From assembly GCA_016934135.1 (NCBI GenBank), contig JAFGTK010000165.1:1-31300 (forward strand): DNA of 31,300 nt. The letters run 5' to 3'. Positions 7,835-15,531 of the stretch are shown piece after piece. Every line of letters begins with the position of its first letter. The stretch's first letter is position 1. Source of the DNA: Deltaproteobacteria bacterium. Its GTDB lineage: Bacteria; Desulfobacterota; Desulfomonilia; UBA1062. The translations under genes and the position numbers were made by a program. The notes under the pieces are model-generated. The model was not told where the DNA came from, did not search any database, and was given only the letters and a program-made list of their open reading frames with translations.

Positions 7835-8448
7835 TGAACATTAGAAAAGAAGGCTTTCCTTTTATCGCAGTCTCAGCGGTCCTGGCGCTTCTTCTTATAA
7901 GGACCAGGCTGTTTCTGCTGGGTCTTGTTCCCGTAGCGTTCGTCACATGGTTTTTCCGTGACCCTGACAGGGACATTCCGCCAGGCGATGATCTGATCCT
8001 TTCCCCTGCAGACGGAACAATCCTGGATATACAGGATTGTACGGAGGACCGGATCGGAGAGTGTACCAAAATCTCGATCTTTATGTCTGTGTTTAATGTA
8101 CATGTAAACCGCTCCATTACAAGCGGCACTCTGATCGAGAAAAGATACCGCCCTGGAAAATTCCATATGGCGAATATGGGAAAGAAAACCCAGGATAATG
8201 AACGTATGATTCACTATATAAAGAACGACAAGCGTATCTTCAGGGTAGATCAGGTGGCAGGGCTCATTGCAAGGAGGATCTCTTGCTGGCCCGATACCGG
8301 AGATACGCTTATGGCCGGACAGAAGATAGGCCTCATACGTTTCGGATCTCTTCTGGAATGTTACCTTCCCAAAGGGGTCGATGTAATCGTCGGGATCGGA
8401 GACAGGCCTGTGGCCGGACAGACCATTCTTGGAAGGATAGTATCATGA
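7834..8448 (+). CDS. psd: Phosphatidylserine decarboxylase, short type
   Basis: This 204-residue proenzyme converts phosphatidylserine to phosphatidylethanolamine at the inner membrane. Two hydrophobic segments (about 9-22 and 26-40) anchor it. The core motifs are SPADG (57-61), FMSVFNVHVNR (83-93) and the self-cleavage site RFGS (169-172), where Ser172 would become the pyruvoyl group. Its size is that of the short archaeal/Deltaproteobacterial subfamily, not the longer E. coli enzyme. It starts with GTG sharing one base with the ilvC stop, and its own TGA overlaps the pssA ATG by four bases. Together with pssA it forms a complete two-step branch of phospholipid synthesis embedded in the amino-acid operon. 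Confidence 0.93.
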   Translation: MNIRKEGFPFIAVSAVLALLLIRTRLFLLGLVPVAFVTWFFRDPDRDIPPGDDLILSPADGTILDIQDCTEDRIGECTKISIFMSVFNVHVNRSITSGTLIEKRYRPGKFHMANMGKKTQDNERMIHYIKNDKRIFRVDQVAGLIARRISCWPDTGDTLMAGQKIGLIRFGSLLECYLPKGVDVIVGIGDRPVAGQTILGRIVS

Positions 8449-9230
8449 AAAGAGCACAGATCAAAAAGGACAAACCAAAGAGGTCGGTACCGTTTCTCCC
8501 GAATTTCATCACTACCATGAGTCTGTTCTGCGGATTCTACTCGATCTCGTTCTCCCTCAAGGGCAACTACTACATGGCCGCCATACTTATTCTTATAGCC
8601 GGATTCATAGACGGAATAGACGGAAGAGTTGCACGGGCAACGAATTCCACATCGGAATTCGGGAAAGAATATGATTCGCTCTCCGATGTAATTGCATTCG
8701 GTGTATCACCGGCCATCCTGGCCTTTCTCTGGCAGCTCAACCAGTATGGAAGATTCGGATTTATCGCAAGCTTTCTCTTTGTCGCATGCGGTGCGCTGAG
8801 GCTTGCCCGTTTCAACAGCGACACAACGAACCTGTCATCGTTCACAGGGCTGCCGATCCCCATTGCCGCTGCAGCAGTTTCCAGCGTAGTTCTCCTGTCC
8901 ACTAAGGTTATCGGTCCGGTTCCTGCTCTGGCGGTTCTCGGTGGGATGTATATCCTGTCGTTCATGATGGTCAGTACCATCCGATTCCCGAGTTTTAAAC
9001 ATATAGCCTATATTAAGGCCCATCCTTTTCAACTTCTGGTTGCAGGGCTGCTTCTTCTTGTGGTAGTTGCACTTGCGCCCGAAGTGATGATCTTTACACT
9101 TACCATGAGTTTTATTGTAGGCGGGACAATCTGGAACATGATTGTATATTCCATGGGTCATATAAAGGCGAAGAAACAGGGGAAGGGTGCGGAACATGAA
9201 AGCGTCACAAGACAGGATAATAATATTTGA
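8445..9230 (+). CDS. pssA: CDP-diacylglycerol-serine O-phosphatidyltransferase
   Basis: This 261-residue multipass membrane enzyme makes phosphatidylserine from CDP-diacylglycerol and serine, feeding Psd. The CDP-alcohol phosphotransferase signature is complete: D59-G60, A63-R64, G73, D77 and D81 with exact spacing. Hydrophobic helices follow to about residue 240, and a basic tail ends the protein. The ATG at 8445 is chosen because it overlaps the psd stop as ATGA and gives the expected KRSVPFLPNFITTMSLFCGF start. A longer upstream frame would only extend into psd. The last 35 bases overlap leuA in another frame. It is the type II (membrane) form rather than the E. coli peripheral PssA. Confidence 0.95.
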   Translation: MKRAQIKKDKPKRSVPFLPNFITTMSLFCGFYSISFSLKGNYYMAAILILIAGFIDGIDGRVARATNSTSEFGKEYDSLSDVIAFGVSPAILAFLWQLNQYGRFGFIASFLFVACGALRLARFNSDTTNLSSFTGLPIPIAAAAVSSVVLLSTKVIGPVPALAVLGGMYILSFMMVSTIRFPSFKHIAYIKAHPFQLLVAGLLLLVVVALAPEVMIFTLTMSFIVGGTIWNMIVYSMGHIKAKKQGKGAEHESVTRQDNNI

Positions 9231-10743
9231 TACGACTCTGCGCGATGGAGAACAGTCTCCGGGCGCCAGTATGGATGTTCATGAAAAGGTACTGGTAGCA
9301 AAACAGCTTGAGATCTTAGGGGTCGACAAGATCGAGGCGGGATTTCCAGTATCATCTCCAGGCGATTTTGATGCTGTGCAGGCTGTTGCCCACGAGGTCA
9401 ACAAGGCGATTATCGTAGGTCTGTGCAGAACGCGCGACGATGATATCAAAACCGCATGGAACGCTGTCAAGGATGCGGCAATGCCGGGGCTTCATACTTT
9501 TATCGCCACATCTGACATCCACCTCAAATACAAGCTTCGCATGTCAAAGGACGAGGTATTGAAATCCGTCACCGAATCAGTGGGTATCTGCCATGAACTT
9601 TCCCCAAGTGTTGAATTCTCCGCAGAGGATGCTACCCGGTCCGACTGGGATTTTCTGGTGGATGTCTTCAGCGCCGCTATCCAGGCCGGAGCAGACACCA
9701 TAAACGTACCTGATACTGTTGGATATACAAATCCACAGGAATTCTTCAATCTGATAAGCTATCTCAAAAAGAAGGTTAAAGGCATTAATGACGTCACTGT
9801 GAGTGTGCACTGTCATAATGACCTGGGCCTTGCTACCTCGAATTCAATCTCTGCAGTGCTGGCCGGGGCCAGGCAGATTGAATGCACCATCAACGGTATC
9901 GGTGAAAGGGCCGGCAATACCTCTCTGGAAGAAGCTGTAATGATATTCAACGTAAGGAAGGACCTCTACAATCTCTATACAGGGATCGATACGACACAGA
10001 TCTTTCCCACCAGCCGGCTGGTATCACATATTACCGGGATACCGGTGCAGCCGAACAAGGCCATCGTCGGTGCAAACGCATTTGCCCATGAGGCAGGCAT
10101 TCATCAGGACGGCTACCTGAAGGAGCGGTCCACCTACGAGATCATGACCCCGGAGGCTGTGGGTATCGGCAAGACTCACCTGGTGCTGGGGAAACACTCG
10201 GGTAAACATGCCCTGAACAAGCGCCTCGAGTCTCTCGGGTATCACCTTAGCGACAAGGATCTTTTAAAGGTTTTCAACCGGTTCAAGGTGATATCGGATA
10301 AGAAAAAAGAGATCTATGATGCCGACATCGAGGCCATTGTACTTGAAGAGATATACCGTGTACCGGATAAATATGAACTCAAGCACATCAATGTAAATTC
10401 GGGCACTGTTGTGGTTCCTACTGCTACGGTACAGATCGTGGTGGATGGTGAAACCATTAAGGAAGCCGGGTTCGGGAACGGGCCGGTGGATGCCGTGTAT
10501 AAAACCATTATCAAAATGACAGGTTTCAACGCCGAACTCAAACGGTTTTCCGTCAGCTCTATCACCGGCGGAACAGACGCCCAGGGAGAGGTGACAGTTG
10601 AACTGATGGATCAGGATATGGTGTCGGTAGGGCAGGGGTCTGATCCCGACATCCTTGTGGCTGCGGCAAGGGCACTGGTCAATGCCATGAACAGGATGGA
10701 ATTTATGAAGGCCAAGAAATCCGTCGAATCCCCGAGACTCTAA
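9196..10743 (+). CDS. leuA: 2-isopropylmalate synthase
   Basis: This 515-residue enzyme condenses acetyl-CoA with 2-oxoisovalerate, the committed leucine step. The TIM-barrel domain opens with DTTLRDGEQSPG (12-23). The metal ligands are in VHCHND (H205, H207). GERAGNTSLEE follows near 237-247, and the linker region carries NAFAHEAGIHQDG. The C-terminal 130 or so residues form the regulatory LeuA dimer domain that binds leucine, so the enzyme is probably feedback-inhibited. I chose ATG 9196 over GTG 9187 because GGGGAAGGG at 9179-9187 lies 8 bases before the ATG and would overlap the GTG. The start lies inside pssA. The full regulatory domain and the leu neighbours favour LeuA over homocitrate or citramalate synthase. 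Confidence 0.95.
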   Translation: MKASQDRIIIFDTTLRDGEQSPGASMDVHEKVLVAKQLEILGVDKIEAGFPVSSPGDFDAVQAVAHEVNKAIIVGLCRTRDDDIKTAWNAVKDAAMPGLHTFIATSDIHLKYKLRMSKDEVLKSVTESVGICHELSPSVEFSAEDATRSDWDFLVDVFSAAIQAGADTINVPDTVGYTNPQEFFNLISYLKKKVKGINDVTVSVHCHNDLGLATSNSISAVLAGARQIECTINGIGERAGNTSLEEAVMIFNVRKDLYNLYTGIDTTQIFPTSRLVSHITGIPVQPNKAIVGANAFAHEAGIHQDGYLKERSTYEIMTPEAVGIGKTHLVLGKHSGKHALNKRLESLGYHLSDKDLLKVFNRFKVISDKKKEIYDADIEAIVLEEIYRVPDKYELKHINVNSGTVVVPTATVQIVVDGETIKEAGFGNGPVDAVYKTIIKMTGFNAELKRFSVSSITGGTDAQGEVTVELMDQDMVSVGQGSDPDILVAAARALVNAMNRMEFMKAKKSVESPRL

Positions 10744-10759
10744 CAGGAGGAACAGTCCA

Positions 10760-12022
10760 TTGGGAATGACAATTGCTGAAAAGATTCTCCATGCGCATAC
10801 CGATACGCCGGAGTTCAAACCCGGAGACATAATCAGGGTCAACGTAGATGTTGCCCTTGCAAACGATATTACCGCACCCATTGCCATTCAGGCATTCAAC
10901 AAAAGCGGATTGAACAGGATTGCTGACAGGAACAAGGTTGTATTTGTCCTCGATCACTTCACCCCGAACAAGGATATTGCTTCTGCAAACCAATGCAAGA
11001 TGGTGCGCGATTTTGCCCGTGAGCATGGTATCACGAACTTTTTTGACGGTGGTGATGTCGGTGTTGAGCACGCCCTGCTGCCGGAAAAGGGTCTGGTCCT
11101 GCCGGGTGATTTCATTATCGGTGCAGACAGCCATACATGTACATACGGTGCCATGGGGGCCTTTGCCACCGGGGTGGGAAGCACCGACCTTGCAGCTGCC
11201 ATCATGACCGGACAGGCGTGGATGAAGGTGCCTTCGACCATGAAATTCACCTTTAAAGGAGAACTTCAGCCCTGGGTAGGCGGAAAGGACCTTATCCTGT
11301 ACCTGATCGGAGATATCGGTGTGGACGGCGGCCTTTACCATGTTCTCGAGATCGATGGCCCTACCATATCCTCGCTTGACCTGAGCAACCGGCTGACAAT
11401 GTCGAACATGGCCATAGAGGCAGGTGCAAAGGCCGGGATCATCCCTGCGGACAGCAAGACCGAGGACTATGTCAGGCCGCGTGCTAAAAGGCAGTATACT
11501 ACGTATAAAAGTGACCCGGATGCGCAGTATGTGTCATTGAAGGAGTATAATTGCGGCAATATTGAACCTCAGGTGGCATTTCCCCACCTTCCTGAGAATA
11601 CCAGAGGGATCAGCGATGTAGGAGAGGTGCTGATAGATCAGGTGGTGATCGGCTCCTGCACAAACGGCAGGATCGAAGATCTGAGGATAGCAGCGAATAT
11701 CCTGAACGGAAAAAAGGTAGCAAGAGGACTGAGATGTATTGTCCTGCCGGCTACCCCGGAGATATTTATCAATGCCGAGGATGAAGGGCTGATAAAGATA
11801 TTCCTTGAATCCGGCGCCATTATCGGTCCACCTACCTGCGGGCCCTGTCTTGGCGGGCACATGGGTATTCTTGCACAGGGCGAGAAGGCGCTTGCAACGA
11901 CCAACAGGAACTTTGTAGGCCGCATGGGAGATACAAAGAGCGAGGTATATCTGTCAGGTCCTGCTGTGGCAGCCGCATCTGCCGTTACCGGGAAGATCTC
12001 TTCCCCGCAGGAGGTTATGTAA
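10760..12022 (+). CDS. leuC: 3-isopropylmalate dehydratase large subunit
   Basis: This 420-residue aconitase-family subunit interconverts 2- and 3-isopropylmalate with LeuD. The [4Fe-4S] cluster ligands are C300 (GSCTNGR) and C360/C363 (TCGPC). GADSHTCTYGAMG near 119-131 is the usual substrate-side motif. The length is that of the short archaeal/bacterial LeuC2-type protein. TTG at 10760 is the likelier start, as AGGAGG at 10745-10750 is 9 bases away. ATG at 10766 would be 15 bases away and would remove only two residues. The stop TAA shares its last A with the leuD ATG. As an Fe-S enzyme it depends on the kind of cluster-assembly genes found at the end of this window. Confidence 0.96.
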   Translation: MGMTIAEKILHAHTDTPEFKPGDIIRVNVDVALANDITAPIAIQAFNKSGLNRIADRNKVVFVLDHFTPNKDIASANQCKMVRDFAREHGITNFFDGGDVGVEHALLPEKGLVLPGDFIIGADSHTCTYGAMGAFATGVGSTDLAAAIMTGQAWMKVPSTMKFTFKGELQPWVGGKDLILYLIGDIGVDGGLYHVLEIDGPTISSLDLSNRLTMSNMAIEAGAKAGIIPADSKTEDYVRPRAKRQYTTYKSDPDAQYVSLKEYNCGNIEPQVAFPHLPENTRGISDVGEVLIDQVVIGSCTNGRIEDLRIAANILNGKKVARGLRCIVLPATPEIFINAEDEGLIKIFLESGAIIGPPTCGPCLGGHMGILAQGEKALATTNRNFVGRMGDTKSEVYLSGPAVAAASAVTGKISSPQEVM

Positions 12023-12516
12023 TGATATTCAAAGGAAAGACATTCCTGTTCGGTGATGATATCGATACCGATGCAATTATACCTGCACGGTACCTGAACA
12101 CCTCTGACCCCGATGAACTGAAGAAGCACTGTATGGAAGATGCAGACCCGCAGTTCCCGTCAAGGGTGGAAAACGGAGATGTGATTGTTGCCGGTAAGAA
12201 TTTCGGGTGCGGTTCGTCCAGGGAGCACGCCCCGATTGCTATAAAGGCCTCAGGGGTGAGCTGTGTCATTGCTTCGAGCTTTGCCAGGATCTTTTTCCGT
12301 AACAGCTTCAATATGGGGTTGCCCATATTCGAGTCTGATCAGGCATCGGCAGAGATACTCGAAGGCGACGTGGTAGAGGTGGATGCATCAAGCGGCATGA
12401 TCAGGGATATTACTACCGGGAAAAGCTATACTGCCAAGCCCATCCCCTCCTTCATGCAGGACCTGATTGCAGATGGGGGCCTTATCGAGCATATCAGGAA
12501 AACCGGAAAGATATAG
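12022..12516 (+). CDS. leuD: 3-isopropylmalate dehydratase small subunit
   Basis: This 164-residue swivel-domain partner of LeuC begins FKGKTFLFGDDIDTDAIIPARYL, with the DDIDTD pattern of the family. It carries GCGSSREHAP starting at residue 62, where the Arg, Glu and His help bind substrate. Its length fits the short type that pairs with a 420-residue LeuC. The start overlaps the leuC stop by one base (TAATG), so stoichiometric coupled translation is expected. It ends 3 bases before the asd-like gene. A homoaconitase or methylmalate hydratase small subunit looks similar, but the leuA-leuC-leuD order makes the leucine role most likely. Confidence 0.95.
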   Translation: MIFKGKTFLFGDDIDTDAIIPARYLNTSDPDELKKHCMEDADPQFPSRVENGDVIVAGKNFGCGSSREHAPIAIKASGVSCVIASSFARIFFRNSFNMGLPIFESDQASAEILEGDVVEVDASSGMIRDITTGKSYTAKPIPSFMQDLIADGGLIEHIRKTGKI

Positions 12517-12519
12517 GAG

Positions 12520-13527
12520 ATGACATCAGGTTACACAGTTGCTATTGTTGGTGCTGCCTGTACTGCAGGAACCGAACTGGTTAAGATCCTGGAAGAAAGG
12601 GCCTTCCCGGTACATAAGCTGGTCCCCCTGGAGCCGAGGCAGCTCATCGGCTGCGATGTAGATTTCAACGATGAGCAGATACCGGTGCAGACACTGGATA
12701 GATCATCTTTCAAGGGTATTGATTTTTCTTTCTTTGTATCAAGCGATGACATAAGCAGGGAATTTGTACCGATTGCGGTCAGCCATGGCAGTGTTGTCAT
12801 TGACAGCTCAACAGTCTTCCGGATGGACGAGGATGTTCCTCTGATAATCCCGGAGATCAATCCGCATAAGATATTTCAGCACAAGGGAATCATCGCAAAT
12901 CCAGGATGTCTGACAACTCAGATGGTTCTTCCTCTTTATCCTGTCCACTGCAAGGCACGGATCAGGCGTATTGTCGTTTCCACATATCAGGCAGTATCCG
13001 ACCGCGGAGAAAAGGCCATGAACGAGCTTACCGAACAGATACGCAATCTCTACAGCTTTCAGGATGTCAAACCCGAAGTATATCCTCATCAGATAGCATT
13101 CAATGCACTCCCGCATGTAGACAGATTCTGCGACAATGCCTATACAGATCAGGAGATGAATCTGATAAACGAAACCAAAAAGATATTGGAGGATCCTACG
13201 ATCCGCATAAGTGCCACCTCTGTACAGATCCCGGTGTTTTATTCGCACTCCCAGTCGGTCAATATCGAGACCGCACGCAGGATCTCGCCGGAAGAGGTAA
13301 GGGGTTTGCTCAGCGAGACGCCAGGTGTCGAGGTGGAAGATGACCCTCAACACAATGTGTATCCTCTCGCAATATATGCGACAGGACGGGACGAATGCTT
13401 TGTGGGAAGAATACGCCAGGACCTGTCCGTCAACAACGGCATTGCCATGTGGATCGTTTCCGACAATATCAGAAAGGGTACTGCCCTCAATGCAGTGCAG
13501 ATAGCGGAACGGCTGATAACCAACTGA
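12520..13527 (+). CDS. asd: Aspartate-semialdehyde dehydrogenase homologue, atypical active site
   Basis: This 335-residue protein aligns along its length with Asd, which reduces aspartyl phosphate to aspartate semialdehyde for lysine, methionine and threonine synthesis. The catalytic Cys (C130 in NPGC), STYQAVS (Gln157), NETKKI (E218, K221) and His243 (YSHSQ) are present. Three conserved features differ. The NADP loop reads GAACTAG (11-17) instead of GATGAVG. NPNC has become NPGC. The substrate-carboxylate Arg seven residues before the catalytic His is Gln236. USG-1, the inactive-type Asd paralogue, also has Gln there, but it lacks the Cys and His kept here. The gene is 3 bases after leuD. 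GGAAAG 9 bases before the ATG may serve as its ribosome site. Activity as a true Asd is probable but not certain. Confidence 0.82.
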   Translation: MTSGYTVAIVGAACTAGTELVKILEERAFPVHKLVPLEPRQLIGCDVDFNDEQIPVQTLDRSSFKGIDFSFFVSSDDISREFVPIAVSHGSVVIDSSTVFRMDEDVPLIIPEINPHKIFQHKGIIANPGCLTTQMVLPLYPVHCKARIRRIVVSTYQAVSDRGEKAMNELTEQIRNLYSFQDVKPEVYPHQIAFNALPHVDRFCDNAYTDQEMNLINETKKILEDPTIRISATSVQIPVFYSHSQSVNIETARRISPEEVRGLLSETPGVEVEDDPQHNVYPLAIYATGRDECFVGRIRQDLSVNNGIAMWIVSDNIRKGTALNAVQIAERLITN

Positions 13528-13568
13528 CAGGAACTGAGCCATGATATGTATGCAGTGGAAATGAACCG

Positions 13569-14345
13569 ATGAAAGTCACGCTCGGACAGTACCTGCCGCT
13601 GGACTCGCCGGTTCACGCTGCTGATCCCAGGGTAAAGATTTTTCTTATGGCCCTGGGCATCGGTACTGCCTTCCAGATCGATACCTATTACGGGCTCGGG
13701 ATATTTTCTTTGTCCTGTATACTGCTCGCAGTATTTTCAAAGGTCCATCTCAGAAGACTTGTTGCCGGACTGAGCCCGTTTATCTGGCTGTTTCTATTTA
13801 CCGCGCTGCTCCATGTGTTCATGACCCCTGGAGATGCCATATCCCGGCTTCCCTATGCAACCTGGCAGGGACTTGAAAGTGGTATCCGTGTGGGTTGTCA
13901 GCTGATATTCGCCATCTGGCTCTCAACGCTCATGACCTTGACAACCTCGCCTCTGGATATGGTATGGGCACTGGAATGGTATATGACCCCTTTGAAATAT
14001 ATCAGGGTTCCCATCGATGAGATCGCACTGCTCGTGATGCTGGCAATACGGTTTATTCCGCTTCTCTTCGAGGAAACCGACCGCATCATAAAGGCCCAGA
14101 AGGCAAGGGGGGTGGATATTGAATCAGGAGGGATGATCAGGAAGGTCAAGGCACTTATTCCCATACTTGTGCCGCTGCTGTACAGTGTTTTCAGAAGGGC
14201 AGACGATCTTGCGATAGCCCTGACTCTGAGGGGATACTCCCCCGGCATCAAAAGGACAAGGATGAAACAGATGAAGGCTGTCTTCTCTGACTATGCAGCC
14301 CTTGTCGGGGTAAGTGCCCTGTTGGTGGGGCTCATCTGGTTGTAA
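13569..14345 (+). CDS. Energy-coupling factor transporter T subunit (EcfT/CbiQ)
   Basis: This 258-residue membrane protein has about five hydrophobic segments: 23-40, 43-56, 68-85, 108-128 and 150-167, plus one at the C-terminus. It starts with the family-typical DPRVKI (19-24). Two coupling motifs that contact the ATPases are visible: ARG at 179-181 (KAQKARGVD) and LRG at 220-222 (ALTLRGYSPG). EcfT joins a substrate-binding S subunit to two ATPases for vitamin or metal-ion uptake. Neither ATPase nor S subunit genes lie in the window, so it probably shares components encoded elsewhere. It is 41 bases after the asd-like gene with weak ribosome-site purines, and may be the last cistron of the operon. 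Confidence 0.88.
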   Translation: MKVTLGQYLPLDSPVHAADPRVKIFLMALGIGTAFQIDTYYGLGIFSLSCILLAVFSKVHLRRLVAGLSPFIWLFLFTALLHVFMTPGDAISRLPYATWQGLESGIRVGCQLIFAIWLSTLMTLTTSPLDMVWALEWYMTPLKYIRVPIDEIALLVMLAIRFIPLLFEETDRIIKAQKARGVDIESGGMIRKVKALIPILVPLLYSVFRRADDLAIALTLRGYSPGIKRTRMKQMKAVFSDYAALVGVSALLVGLIWL

Positions 14346-14363
14346 TACAATAACACCTGACCA

Positions 14364-14392
14364 TTGACATTTACCAATCCCCATGGTTTGAT
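14364..14392 (+). promoter_or_regulatory. Sigma70-like promoter candidate for the RND genes
   Basis: A perfect TTGACA at 14364-14369 is followed after 17 bases by TTTGAT (14387-14392, four of six matches). It sits in the only sizeable gap between EcfT and the RND adaptor, about 60 bases before the adaptor start. Confidence 0.4.
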
Positions 14393-14452
14393 GCCGATGT
14401 TATATTCGTAATGAAATCTTATGCTATCGAGGATTATAGTTAGGAAAGGCGT

Positions 14453-15505
14453 ATGAGAAAGATAATTTACTTGGGAATCGTTATTTTATTTATAGCGGCT
14501 GTTTTCCTCAGGATGAACAAGATTACCTCAATGGCTGAGCAGGATGCCGTCGGGATCGAACAGTATTACAAGGCAAACGGCATCCCGGTAGAGGTGGAAC
14601 AGGTTCGCCGCGGAGAATTTCTTGTTTATTGCCGGGTGAATGCACAGGTCGTGGGGCTCAAGCAGACCGAGATATCCACGCCTATCGCTGCAAAGATACT
14701 CAAGGTGCATCATCAGGTAGGCGACATGGTCAAAGCTGACGAGGTGATCATCAGCCTTGACAAGGAAGATCCACGGAGTTCGGCCCAGTACCGGCAGCAA
14801 AAGGCGGTCTATGAAACAACCCTGAAGAATTATAACAGGATGCTTGAATTGCAGGAATCAGGTGCCGTATCGGTAAGCCAGCTCGATGAGATAAAGATGA
14901 AGCTCGATGTAGACAGGGCGAACCTTGAAAGCGTGGTTGAATCGGTTTCGCTTTCGAGCCCTATGGACGGAGTTGTTCTGGATATCAATGCGCGCGAGGG
15001 CGAACTCATTGCCCCCATGAAATCCGTTGCCACTGTTGCAAGGATGGATCGTGTCAGGCTCATAGCGGATGTAAGCGAATCCGATGTCATACGTATCAGT
15101 CCGAATCAGAAGATAGCGGTAAAAAGTATTGACGGCAACGGCGAGAGTCTCGGTCATGTAACCAAGGTTTCTCTGAATGCAAACCCTAAGACCGGGCTGT
15201 TTCACCTCGAGATGGAGGCCGACAACAAGAAAGGGCAGTTGCGGATCGGTACATATACTACTGCCAGGATAGAGGTGCTCAACGATCCGAATGCCCTTTA
15301 TGCGGATCTTCGTGCCCTTCAGAGAGACACTGATGGGAAAAATTATGTGTATGTCATCAACAACGATCATGTAATGAAAAAGATCATAGAGACATCCGGG
15401 TTGAATGATGAATATGTGCGCATACTCTCGGGTGTTACCGAGGATGATAAGGTTGTGGTGAGCGGTTTTAAACGGCTCGGCGACAGTGTCAAGGTTATCT
15501 ATTAA
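14453..15505 (+). CDS. RND efflux periplasmic adaptor (HlyD/AcrA family)
   Basis: This 350-residue membrane-fusion protein has an N-terminal anchor (about 4-20) with no lipobox. A split lipoyl domain follows: GLKQTEISTPIAAKILKVHHQVGDMVKADEVI in part 1, and SLSSPMDGVVLDINAREGELI in part 2. Between them is a helical hairpin (about 105-165) rich in Gln, Glu and Leu. The beta-barrel and membrane-proximal domains fill the C-terminal half. Adaptors of this kind link an inner-membrane RND permease to an outer-membrane channel. The permease gene starts 26 bases downstream. No TolC-type gene is present in the window, so the channel must come from elsewhere. AGGAAAGG upstream of the ATG is a good ribosome site. 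The substrate is unknown. Confidence 0.92.
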   Translation: MRKIIYLGIVILFIAAVFLRMNKITSMAEQDAVGIEQYYKANGIPVEVEQVRRGEFLVYCRVNAQVVGLKQTEISTPIAAKILKVHHQVGDMVKADEVIISLDKEDPRSSAQYRQQKAVYETTLKNYNRMLELQESGAVSVSQLDEIKMKLDVDRANLESVVESVSLSSPMDGVVLDINAREGELIAPMKSVATVARMDRVRLIADVSESDVIRISPNQKIAVKSIDGNGESLGHVTKVSLNANPKTGLFHLEMEADNKKGQLRIGTYTTARIEVLNDPNALYADLRALQRDTDGKNYVYVINNDHVMKKIIETSGLNDEYVRILSGVTEDDKVVVSGFKRLGDSVKVIY

Positions 15506-15531
15506 TCATTTATGCCTGCAATGGAATTTAC

